Of a stretch of 8,750 nucleotides of DNA, positions 1 through 6,049 are shown in pieces; the stretch's first letter is position 1; every line of letters starts with the position of its first letter. The stretch lies in the NCBI GenBank assembly GCA_016782545.1, contig JADHYG010000043.1, positions 1 to 8,750 on the forward strand. The letters are read 5' to 3'. Both the position numbers and the translations under genes were made by a program. Below the pieces are notes generated by a model. That model was not told the DNA's origin and ran no database searches. It was given only the letters and a program-made list of their open reading frames with translations. The DNA comes from Candidatus Microgenomates bacterium. Lineage in GTDB: Bacteria; Patescibacteria; Microgenomatia; JADHYG01.

Positions 1-542
1 AATATATCTTTTTTGAGTATAGAGGTTTTAATAAGCAGAGGCGTATCTTCAAATGTTGCTGCCTGATATTTTGGTTTTCTAAAATACCAATAATTAGCAA
101 ATTTCATTGCCTTATATTTTTGATATTCTCCTGTGTCTAACCAATTAAGAAATTTTTTTGCATCTATAATTTCATCTGCATCAAGAAATAATATATATTC
201 AACATTTTTTGGTAAATTCTGCCAGCCAATTTTCCTGGCATAACAAATCCAGTATTGAGATCCTGATTGAAGAGATAGTTTTAGAATTCTTCTTAATCGC
301 CACCAAAAATAGTTTTGTACTTTTTTATCAGAATCAAATTTAAATGAAATAAATTTTGCTTTTGGATTTTCTTTTATTGTTTTATTAAGCAGGTTCTCGT
401 CTTCAGGAGTGCCATCAAAAAAATAGTCTGAAACAGGAACAATAATGTGTTTCGTCAATAACGCTGCCTGATTAATATTGTGTTTAATCAGCTTATAGTC
501 ATTGGTGCAATAATTGATAATCACTCCTAAATTAGGCGGCAT
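1..542 (-). CDS. GT2-like glycosyltransferase, 3' end cut by the window edge
   Basis: This reading frame is open from an ATG at 542 to the left edge, giving 180 codons with no stop, so the C-terminus is missing. The N-terminus (GVIINYCTND, residues 6-15) resembles the first beta strand of a GT-A fold. The strand-plus-acid motif LFLDADEI (residues 118-125) resembles the DXD nucleotide-sugar/metal site of family 2 glycosyltransferases, and YARKIGWQNLP (101-111) lies where such enzymes often have a conserved arginine. The region between is not a textbook GT2 pattern (for example DYFFDGTPEDE, 39-49), so the acceptor and sugar cannot be named. No signal peptide or membrane segment is seen in this part. 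The gene starts five bases after the GT4 stop and has no clear ribosome binding site, which suggests coupled translation. GT2-like is fairly likely; a more distant GT-A family is the alternative. Confidence 0.65.
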   Translation of the reverse strand, partial: MPPNLGVIINYCTNDYKLIKHNINQAALLTKHIIVPVSDYFFDGTPEDENLLNKTIKENPKAKFISFKFDSDKKVQNYFWWRLRRILKLSLQSGSQYWICYARKIGWQNLPKNVEYILFLDADEIIDAKKFLNWLDTGEYQKYKAMKFANYWYFRKPKYQAATFEDTPLLIKTSILKKDI

Positions 543-547
543 AATTT

Positions 548-1609
548 TTACAAGCTTTTAAATAGTTTTTCATACTGCTTTGCTATTCTATTCCAATTAA
601 ACTGCGCCAGCCATTTTTCTGGACGATTTTTACCTTGTTTAATCGCTTTTTTCAATTGTTTTGCATATTCTTTTTCATTAGTTACATCTTGCACATAAGT
701 CCCATGCTTTCCCAAAATCTCGCGCCTCAATTCATCATCTGGCGCCACCACCGGCAAACCACACGCCAACGCTTCTAAATACGAAACTCCAAACGCCTCT
801 GAAAATTCCGAAACGAGAGTAAACACATCTGCTAATCGATACACCATTGGCATTTCTTTATAAGTAAATTTCTTTTGCAAAAATCTTTTTCCTAATAATC
901 CACGTCCAAGCTTCTCTTGCCTTTTACTTCCACCCACCAATAACAGACTTCCATTTTTCAATAATGACATCGCCTGAATTGTCTCTTCCACATGTTTATA
1001 TCGTTCACTACCCGCTACACATAAAACAATTGGCCTCTCTAAATCTATCTTCAGTTCTTTACCAGTAGGTTTAAACCGCTTTAGATCTACTCCGCTTGGA
1101 ATCATTTCAACTCTTACTCCAAACGCATGCTTTCGCGCCCATTTTGCATTACGTTCAGTCAAGGTTATAAATATATCAGGTCGGGTTATCAAACTCCATC
1201 TATCTTTAAAACCAGCTAATCCCAACACAACCATTTTCATTCCCCTAAACCAACAAAACAACCTTATCAATACCGCTTGCCAGCCTCGATTTATCGGTAT
1301 TACTATATCCGGCCGCCATTCATCCAATTTTCTTATTACTTCTCTTGTTAAACGAAAGAAAACCTGATGATATTTGTCTACCATCAATAATCGTCTTAAA
1401 CGATTGTTAACGGGTCTTGAAATCGCCTGCCAATCGCTATTAGATCCTATTTGCCTTACTGTATAGTTAATATCCTTGTTCTTCTCCTCTCCCATCTGAA
1501 AAACTCTTACTTCATTCTTTCTTGCCCATCGCTTGCAAAGTTCGCCCACTACCGTCTCCGCCCCTCGAGACACTTTACCACTTGTAAACGACAACACTGC
1601 GATCTTCAT
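548..1609 (-). CDS. GT4-family (GT-B fold) glycosyltransferase
   Basis: This is a cytoplasmic, retaining-type glycosyltransferase that would add a sugar from a nucleotide donor to a lipid-linked or cell-surface glycan. The preferred start is the ATG at 1609 (MKIAVLSF), giving 353 aa; a TTG at 1627 would add six residues not typical of the family. In numbering from 1609, the N-terminal Rossmann half begins MKIAVLSFTSGKVSRGAE, with a glycine/arginine loop usual for GT4. The linker motif is IPSGVDLKRF (about 170-179), followed by the donor-binding half with VLCVAGSERYKHVE. The E-x7-E motif is at SEAFGVSYLE (E271 and E279), followed by ALACGLPVVAP. Length and domain order are normal, and there are no membrane spans. 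The gene looks richer in G+C than the glycan operon to the right, which may hint at a separate origin. Donor and acceptor cannot be told from sequence. Confidence 0.9.
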   Translation of the reverse strand: MKIAVLSFTSGKVSRGAETVVGELCKRWARKNEVRVFQMGEEKNKDINYTVRQIGSNSDWQAISRPVNNRLRRLLMVDKYHQVFFRLTREVIRKLDEWRPDIVIPINRGWQAVLIRLFCWFRGMKMVVLGLAGFKDRWSLITRPDIFITLTERNAKWARKHAFGVRVEMIPSGVDLKRFKPTGKELKIDLERPIVLCVAGSERYKHVEETIQAMSLLKNGSLLLVGGSKRQEKLGRGLLGKRFLQKKFTYKEMPMVYRLADVFTLVSEFSEAFGVSYLEALACGLPVVAPDDELRREILGKHGTYVQDVTNEKEYAKQLKKAIKQGKNRPEKWLAQFNWNRIAKQYEKLFKSL

Positions 1610-1611
1610 TT

Positions 1612-1645
1612 TAGATAATTTTAACAAAATTCCAAATAGTGTAAA
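1612..1645. promoter_or_regulatory. Divergent intergenic region with candidate promoters
   Basis: Only 36 bases separate the GT4 start (1609) from the divergent TMTC-like gene (1646). On the minus strand, TTTACA (1645-1640) and TAAAAT (1623-1618) are spaced by 16 bases, a fair match to sigma-70 -35/-10 boxes. The -10 ends eight bases before the GT4 ATG, so the transcript would be leaderless or nearly so. On the plus strand, GATAAT (1614-1619) could serve as a -10 for the 1646 gene, but no good -35 lies at the right distance. Neither start has a clear Shine-Dalgarno sequence. In DNA this AT-rich, such matches arise easily by chance. Confidence 0.3.
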
Positions 1646-3505
1646 ATGTTATTAATGAATCTTACCAGAAAGCAAAAAAAATACCTTAAAAAACATTTCA
1701 AGGAAAAACCTCTTGAGATAATTGCCTCTGATTTAGAAATCAATCCAAAGGAAATTAAAGAACATCTCAAAAAACGGTGGAAAAGAGACAAATATCAACG
1801 TTTTTTAGTTCAAGCAAAATATCTTCCTGATCATGAACATTGTCCATCAAGCATTGCAGACAAACAAAGTAAAAGAATAGCTGTTTTTGATTTTAAAAAA
1901 TGGTTCAAACAAAATTGGAAAGTCATTGCTTTTTTGACTTTTTTAGTTTTTGCTGTTTATCTGAATTCTTTAGGAAATAAATTTGTTTCCGATGATATTG
2001 CAGGAATTTTGAATAATGAAAATTTAAACAACATTGTTAATATTTTTTCTTCGCCTTTACAAGCCTTAAGATCTTTTCCATCTTGCTTGCATTTTATTAT
2101 TAATTTATTTTTTGGAAAATCACCGGCCGCTTTCCGATTCTCCAACATTCTTTTCCACCTTGCCACTACAATAACAACTTATCTTGTTCTCTTCTTGCTC
2201 TATAATCAAACTCTTGCTGTTTTCAGCGCTTCTATTATGGCTGTTCATCCAATCGCTACTGAATCAGTTACCTGGATCTCCGGCGGAGGCCATGTTATGT
2301 ATAGCTTTTTTATCATGCTTTCTTTGCTTTTTTATATTCTTACAACGAAAAAAAAGCAATATCTATATCTTTCTTTAATAGCCTTCTTACTAGCTCTAAC
2401 AATCTCCGAAAAAGCCGTCATTTTTCCTCTCATTCTCTTAGTTCTAGCAGAATCTCATAAAATAAAGCTTAAAAACTGGAAAAAAATAGCTATCCTCGCT
2501 ATCCCTGCTTTAATTATTGGCCTGATTTCCCTATCGCAATTGTCTAAAAGACTGGAGTGGCTGCAAACCAGTCATTATCAGGAAGCGAGATTTACTAACC
2601 CAATCGTCCAAATTCCAATCGCCATCACCTCATATCTTGAATTAATTTTCTGGCCGAAAAATTTAACTTTATATCATTCAGAAATGAGCCTTGGTCAAGG
2701 AGAATATTTTTTGAGGTTGGGAATATTTATTTTATTTTTAATAAGCATTATTTATTTTTTTAAAAAAGATCGGCGAATTTTTTTCTGGCTTTCATTTTTT
2801 ATCATCAGTCTTTTGCCAACTTTAACTCCTTTTGGAATTTCATGGATCGTGGCTGAACGCTATGTTTATTTGGGATCAATTGGAATTTTTGTAGTTATTG
2901 CCTTAATTATTCAAAAAATTGGCCAAGTTTTCAAAAACCAAAAAGTTTCTTACGCTCTTTTGGCAATTATCATTACCGCTCTCTCCATCCGAACTATTAT
3001 TAGAAACACTGACTGGAAAAATCAGGACACTCTCTGGCTGGCCAGCGCCAAAACTTCACCATCAAGCCCGCAAAACCATAATAATTTAGGCGATCTTTAC
3101 GGCCGTCAAGGTAATCTCGAAAAAGCAGTAGAAGAGTTTAAAAAAGCGATTGAGCTTAAACCCAACTATGGCGATGCTTTCCATAATTTAGCTAACACTT
3201 ATCAGCAGATGGGAAAAACTGATGAAGCAATTGAAAATTACCAAAAAGCCGCTTCCATTAACCCTAATCTCTGGCAGTCTTATCAAAACCTAGCCGCCAT
3301 TTACTTTAATCAAGAAAAATTTGAATTAGCCAAACAAGAATTGGAAAAAGCAATTAAGGCTAATTCCCAAGACGCTAATCTTTATACTAACTTAGGCATT
3401 ATTTATCTTAGATTAGACGAAAAAGAAAAAGCAAAAGAAGCCTTTCAAAAAGCTCTTCAAATTGATCCCCAAAACCAAAAAGCACAGCAACTTCTTTCTA
3501 ACTAA
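1646..3505 (+). CDS. TMTC-like GT-C membrane protein with N-terminal HTH-like segment and C-terminal TPRs
   Basis: This 619-aa multi-pass membrane protein resembles TMTC-type (PMT-like GT-C) proteins, which use polyprenyl-phosphate sugars to glycosylate proteins outside the membrane. Residues 5-50 are a charged helical segment (LTRKQKKYLKKHF...LEIIASDLEINPKEIKEHLKKR) resembling a helix-turn-helix. A first membrane helix (91-108) leads to the SDD acidic pair at D116-D117, the expected GT-C catalytic loop. Further family-like motifs are HPIATESVTWIS (201-212), SEKAVIFP (254-261) and AERYVYLG (403-410). About ten hydrophobic spans lie between 91 and 450. Four 34-residue TPRs follow at about 475-508, 509-542, 543-576 and 577-610, likely extracytoplasmic. 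ATG 1646 is used; ATG 1655 (codon 4) is equally possible. The final two bases of the TAA stop belong to the mobile-element repeat. The GT-C/TPR assignment is strong; transferase activity and substrate are inferred. Confidence 0.85.
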   Translation: MLLMNLTRKQKKYLKKHFKEKPLEIIASDLEINPKEIKEHLKKRWKRDKYQRFLVQAKYLPDHEHCPSSIADKQSKRIAVFDFKKWFKQNWKVIAFLTFLVFAVYLNSLGNKFVSDDIAGILNNENLNNIVNIFSSPLQALRSFPSCLHFIINLFFGKSPAAFRFSNILFHLATTITTYLVLFLLYNQTLAVFSASIMAVHPIATESVTWISGGGHVMYSFFIMLSLLFYILTTKKKQYLYLSLIAFLLALTISEKAVIFPLILLVLAESHKIKLKNWKKIAILAIPALIIGLISLSQLSKRLEWLQTSHYQEARFTNPIVQIPIAITSYLELIFWPKNLTLYHSEMSLGQGEYFLRLGIFILFLISIIYFFKKDRRIFFWLSFFIISLLPTLTPFGISWIVAERYVYLGSIGIFVVIALIIQKIGQVFKNQKVSYALLAIIITALSIRTIIRNTDWKNQDTLWLASAKTSPSSPQNHNNLGDLYGRQGNLEKAVEEFKKAIELKPNYGDAFHNLANTYQQMGKTDEAIENYQKAASINPNLWQSYQNLAAIYFNQEKFELAKQELEKAIKANSQDANLYTNLGIIYLRLDEKEKAKEAFQKALQIDPQNQKAQQLLSN

Positions 3506-3545
3506 CACCTCTAAGGTGTTATAGATATGACACCTTGGGTATTTT
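3504..3545 (+). repeat. Left 42-bp inverted repeat (REP-like) of the transposase element
   Basis: The outer 17 bases are AACACCTCTAAGGTGTT, a perfect 7-bp stem (3504-3510 with 3514-3520) around the loop CTA. A second inward arm, GACACCTT (3529-3536), can pair with AAGGTGTT (3513-3520) instead, so two hairpins compete. Read inward, it matches the right copy at 34 of 42 positions. Seven of the eight differences are consecutive (3521-3527) and lie in the loop of the second hairpin. Confidence 0.85.
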
Positions 3546-3547
3546 TT
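3510..3547 (+). terminator. Likely intrinsic terminator of the TMTC-like gene, formed by the left repeat
   Basis: Positions 3510-3520 pair with 3529-3539 to give an 11-bp stem, counting G-T pairs, around the eight-base loop ATAGATAT. It is followed at once by a T-rich tract beginning at 3540 (TATTTTTT). This begins five bases after the stop codon, where a rho-independent terminator would be expected. The stem is part of the mobile-element repeat, so the element appears to supply the terminator. The competing upstream hairpin (3504-3520) could weaken it. Confidence 0.5.
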
Positions 3548-4223
3548 ATTTTTCCAGCATTAAATGTTTTATTCTTTGAAGCTTTCTTTGATAATCGGCT
3601 TGATCAAAAACAAAGTTTTTATATAGGTTAATATTTTTGAATTGGCCAAGAATAATATTTTTGCTACAAAGACCAATCTGGAATTTTCCCAAATACTCAA
3701 GCAATGACGAATAGGAGTATTTTTCAAGAGCTTTTGGAGTTTTAACTACATAAGAAGAATATGGATTAAGATGGATATATCTCGACAAATGCAGCAATTG
3801 CTTGTTAGTTTCAACTCTTATTGCTTTAAATTTTCCTTGAAACAAAGGACCGTTTCTCTTGTTTTTGACATTAAAATAACGAGTATAGCTATTAGTAAAG
3901 TTACTCAAAAACTTCGAAATTCCTTCCTTTTCCACCTGCTTTAAGAGAAAATGAAAATGGTTGGGCATTAAGCAATAAGCAGTTATTTCTACTAAAAACT
4001 CTTTTTTCTTTACTAAAATTTCCAAAATCTTTTCTCTTCTCTTATTAGACAAAGCAAGAAATTGAGAATAACGTAATGGCAAATTTTTATTCTGATAATA
4101 TCTCATTAATTCTATTGCTCGTTGAAAACCTCTTTTCGAGGTAAAAGTAGGCTGAAGTGAAGATCCTCGGTTTAAAACATGATAGAACTGATTAGTAATT
4201 AGCGGTATTTTTCTTCCAGGCAT
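3546..4223 (-). CDS. REP-associated tyrosine transposase (Y1/HUH, IS200-like superfamily)
   Basis: This 225-aa protein is a single-strand DNA transposase/nickase of the Y1_Tnp family, in which one tyrosine attacks DNA and an HUH pair binds the metal ion. The N-terminal motif is NQFYHVLNRG (11-20). The HUH motif is MPNHFHFLL (86-94; H89 and H91). The candidate catalytic tyrosines are Y113 and Y116 in NSYTRYFN (111-118), followed by GPLFQGKFKA (125-134) and LSRYIHLNP (146-154). All hallmarks of the RAYT branch are present, the length is normal and the frame is intact, so activity is plausible. The start is the ATG at 4223, 16 bases inside the right repeat, with no obvious Shine-Dalgarno. It is transcribed toward the TMTC-like gene. 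In known RAYTs the enzyme acts on the flanking REP hairpins; that role is inferred here from the matching inverted repeats. Confidence 0.93.
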   Translation of the reverse strand: MPGRKIPLITNQFYHVLNRGSSLQPTFTSKRGFQRAIELMRYYQNKNLPLRYSQFLALSNKRREKILEILVKKKEFLVEITAYCLMPNHFHFLLKQVEKEGISKFLSNFTNSYTRYFNVKNKRNGPLFQGKFKAIRVETNKQLLHLSRYIHLNPYSSYVVKTPKALEKYSYSSLLEYLGKFQIGLCSKNIILGQFKNINLYKNFVFDQADYQRKLQRIKHLMLEK

Positions 4224-4239
4224 ATCTGTAATTTAAACC

Positions 4240-4281
4240 AAAATACCAAAGGTGTCAATAGGTAAACACCTTAGAGGTGTT
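4240..4281 (-). repeat. Right 42-bp inverted repeat (REP-like) of the transposase element
   Basis: The outer end on the plus strand is AACACCTTAGAGGTGTT (4265-4281), the exact reverse complement of the left outer end, including its loop (TAG against CTA). The inner arm AAGGTGTC (4249-4256) can pair with AACACCTT (4265-4272) as an alternative hairpin. Read on the minus strand, this stem follows the stop of the GT2 gene (4285), but with only a short T-run after it, so terminator function on this side is weaker. Confidence 0.85.
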
Positions 4282-4284
4282 AAA

Positions 4285-5313
4285 TTATCTATTCAGTTTT
4301 GGCGAAAGAAATCCCTTGACAAGCAAGGTGCCGTAAATAAGATGAGTAATGAAAATAGAGGGAATTACCAGAAGAGCTAGTTTGAAATTTTTTTCTTTTA
4401 GGTAAACTTGAATTGCCGTTATTAAAAGAGCCATAAGATAAAGAAAAATTGAGAATAAATATAAAATAAATAAAGGAATTGAAACTGCACAAAACTGAAA
4501 AATCTCTAAAAGAAAAATTAAAATTGGTCCTCCAATTAAACCCAAAACAAAAAATGTAGGCATAAGATAGCCGATCCGAAAAGAAGTTTGGGGTAAGATT
4601 CTGGCAAAATGGCCTCGATGAATAGCATAACGGGAAATTTGCTTAAGGTGCAGTCTAAATACTTCTCGACGATGATGATAAACCAAAACTCTTGGATCGT
4701 AAATTATTTTTTTACCTAATTTTTTAGTTAAATCCAGGCATAATTTTGTATCTTCACCCGGCCAAAAATGAGAATTAAAACCGCCAACGGCTAGAAAATC
4801 TTTTTTTCTGACTAAAAAGTTAACAGTCGGATAATCATCAACCTCTTGTCTTTTGGCAATTGCACATCGATAAGTTCCCGCCCCTCCACTCCCTAACCAA
4901 GTTGACCAAACACAACCTGAAGCTTTTTGACGAAGATTATTATGCGATGGTGTTAAAGTCGGCCCGCAAACAGCAGAAATTTTATTACCTTCTTGAAAAA
5001 TTTTGATTGCGTTTTTTAACCAATTTTTATCAGGATAAGAATCATCGTCTAAAAATGCTAGAATTTTACCTTTTGCTTTTTTTGCACCAATGTCTCTTTT
5101 GTCTGCCGGTCCGGTTTTTGGCCAAGTAGGAATAATTTTTGTCTTAGAAAACTTCTCTTTACTTTCTTTATCTGAAAGAATAATGATTTCAAAGTTTTTA
5201 TATGTCTGCTTCAAAATCGCAGGAATTGTCTCTTTGCGAAGATAATTATTAATTTCTTTAACCGGAATAATTATAGAAACTTCAGGTTTATTTAGAACAA
5301 CGTTTTTTGTCAT
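4285..5313 (-). CDS. Membrane-anchored GT2 glycosyltransferase
   Basis: This 342-aa family 2 glycosyltransferase has a GT-A domain in the cytoplasm and a C-terminal membrane part. Residues 11-19 (EVSIIIPVK) start the nucleotide-binding fold and are followed by TIPAILKQTY (29-38). FLDDDSYP (88-95) carries the DXD metal/donor site, and FWPGEDTKLCLDL (183-195) carries the ED motif with the likely catalytic base. YHHRR (212-216) lies at the end of the GT-A domain. About three or four hydrophobic helices follow between 249 and 332. This layout resembles ExoA-like and other polysaccharide-chain GT2 enzymes that act on lipid-linked acceptors. The start (ATG 5313) overlaps the end of the upstream GT2 gene by 26 bases, favouring coupled translation. 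It is the last gene of the operon, and its stop lies three bases from the mobile element. The sugar transferred is unknown. Confidence 0.9.
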   Translation of the reverse strand: MTKNVVLNKPEVSIIIPVKEINNYLRKETIPAILKQTYKNFEIIILSDKESKEKFSKTKIIPTWPKTGPADKRDIGAKKAKGKILAFLDDDSYPDKNWLKNAIKIFQEGNKISAVCGPTLTPSHNNLRQKASGCVWSTWLGSGGAGTYRCAIAKRQEVDDYPTVNFLVRKKDFLAVGGFNSHFWPGEDTKLCLDLTKKLGKKIIYDPRVLVYHHRREVFRLHLKQISRYAIHRGHFARILPQTSFRIGYLMPTFFVLGLIGGPILIFLLEIFQFCAVSIPLFILYLFSIFLYLMALLITAIQVYLKEKNFKLALLVIPSIFITHLIYGTLLVKGFLSPKLNR

Positions 5314-6049
5314 AATAACGAAGAATTTTTAAACGGTAAAAAATGGCCATTGTATCTTGAAGCATTAAAAAAATTGTCCTTAAAGTGGCGGCACTTGTTA
5401 TGTTCCCAAGCCGATGATCAAGTTTTATCGGCGCGTCGAAAATCCGCTGATAACCAAAAGCATAAGCAACGGCCAGCATTTCAATGTCAAAAGCGTATTT
5501 TTTTACCAAAAGAACCGGCAAAATATCTTCCAATACTTCCTTTTTAAAGACTTTAATACCAGCTTGAGTGTCGGTTATTTTAAGACCAAAAAGAATTCTG
5601 ACAATGGTGAAATATCCCCAGCTTAAAATCTTTCTTTGCAGTGGATAATCAACATGAGAAACAGGATGGCGTTTTGAACCAACAATAATATCAGCATCAT
5701 ACCAAACCAAGTGCTGTAAAAGCATTGAAAGTCCAAGAGGATCAATCTCCATACCCGCATCAATAAAAGCAATATAGTCTCCTCTTGCCTTTTGCATGCC
5801 AAAACGAATGGCATGGCCTTTCCCTTGATTTTCTTTATAAGCAAAAACTTTTAGTCTTGAAGAGGCTGTCTCTTTTGCTTTCTGATAGCTTTTATCTACT
5901 TGCCCGTCAATAACTATCACTATTTCATAATTCCAGCCCGCTTCATCTAAAGCTTTTTTAATTCTTAAAAGATCTTTTTTTATTGTTTTTTCCTGCTTAT
6001 AGACAGGAATAATAACTGACAGAAGAAAATCATCCTTGAATTTTTTCAT
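5288..6049 (-). CDS. Polyprenyl-phosphate-sugar synthase-like GT2 (DPM1/ALG5 type)
   Basis: This 253-aa single-domain GT2 is closest in pattern to dolichyl-phosphate glucose/mannose synthases, which move a sugar from a nucleotide donor to polyprenyl phosphate. Visible motifs are LSVIIPVYKQE (10-20), VIVIDGQVD (44-52), ENQGKGHAIRFGMQKARGDY (73-92), AFIDAGMEIDP (94-104), VGSKRHP (123-129), DTQAGIKVF (160-168) and AFDIEML (186-192). The usual DAD of the metal site reads DAG here (97-99), with acidic E101 and D103 just after it. No transmembrane anchor is evident, so it is probably peripheral. It overlaps the flippase end by 20 bases and the next GT2 start by 26. Its product would be a natural donor for the GT-C proteins encoded nearby. 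Whether the sugar is glucose, mannose or another is not decidable from sequence. Confidence 0.88.
   Translation of the reverse strand: MKKFKDDFLLSVIIPVYKQEKTIKKDLLRIKKALDEAGWNYEIVIVIDGQVDKSYQKAKETASSRLKVFAYKENQGKGHAIRFGMQKARGDYIAFIDAGMEIDPLGLSMLLQHLVWYDADIIVGSKRHPVSHVDYPLQRKILSWGYFTIVRILFGLKITDTQAGIKVFKKEVLEDILPVLLVKKYAFDIEMLAVAYAFGYQRIFDAPIKLDHRLGNITSAATLRTIFLMLQDTMAIFYRLKILRYYDKKRCSK

Larger units (their letters stand above)
3504..4281 (-). mobile_element. Compact RAYT/IS200-like element: Y1 transposase between inverted hairpin repeats
   Basis: The 778-bp unit consists of a 42-bp repeat (3504-3545), a minus-strand Y1 transposase gene (3546-4223), 16 bases, and an inverted copy of the repeat (4240-4281). 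The transposase stop directly abuts the left repeat. The left repeat begins inside the TAA stop of the upstream plus-strand gene, and the right repeat ends three bases from the stop of the facing gene. No target-site duplication is seen, as expected for HUH transposases. A transposase flanked by inverted palindromic sequences is the arrangement described for REP-associated tyrosine transposases. An autonomous IS200-like insertion sequence is the alternative. Boundaries are inferred from repeat ends; an empty site was not available for comparison. Confidence 0.75.

Noticed and set aside
548..1609. Recent horizontal transfer of the GT4 gene because of higher G+C
   Set aside because: The difference from the neighbours is judged by eye only; the protein is an ordinary GT4 enzyme and no flanking mobile signature exists.
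1610..1627. TTG start at 1627 for the GT4 gene
   Set aside because: The ATG at 1609 begins exactly at the family's usual MKIAVL start, and the TTG would lie upstream of, or overlap, the candidate -10 element.
1957..2166. Minus-strand reading frame inside the TMTC-like gene
   Set aside because: It is antisense to a well-supported coding region, has no recognisable motif and is explained by codon composition. The same holds for the short frames at 4289-4492, 5350-5626, 5623-5844, 6185-6382, 7401-7755 and 7905-8121.
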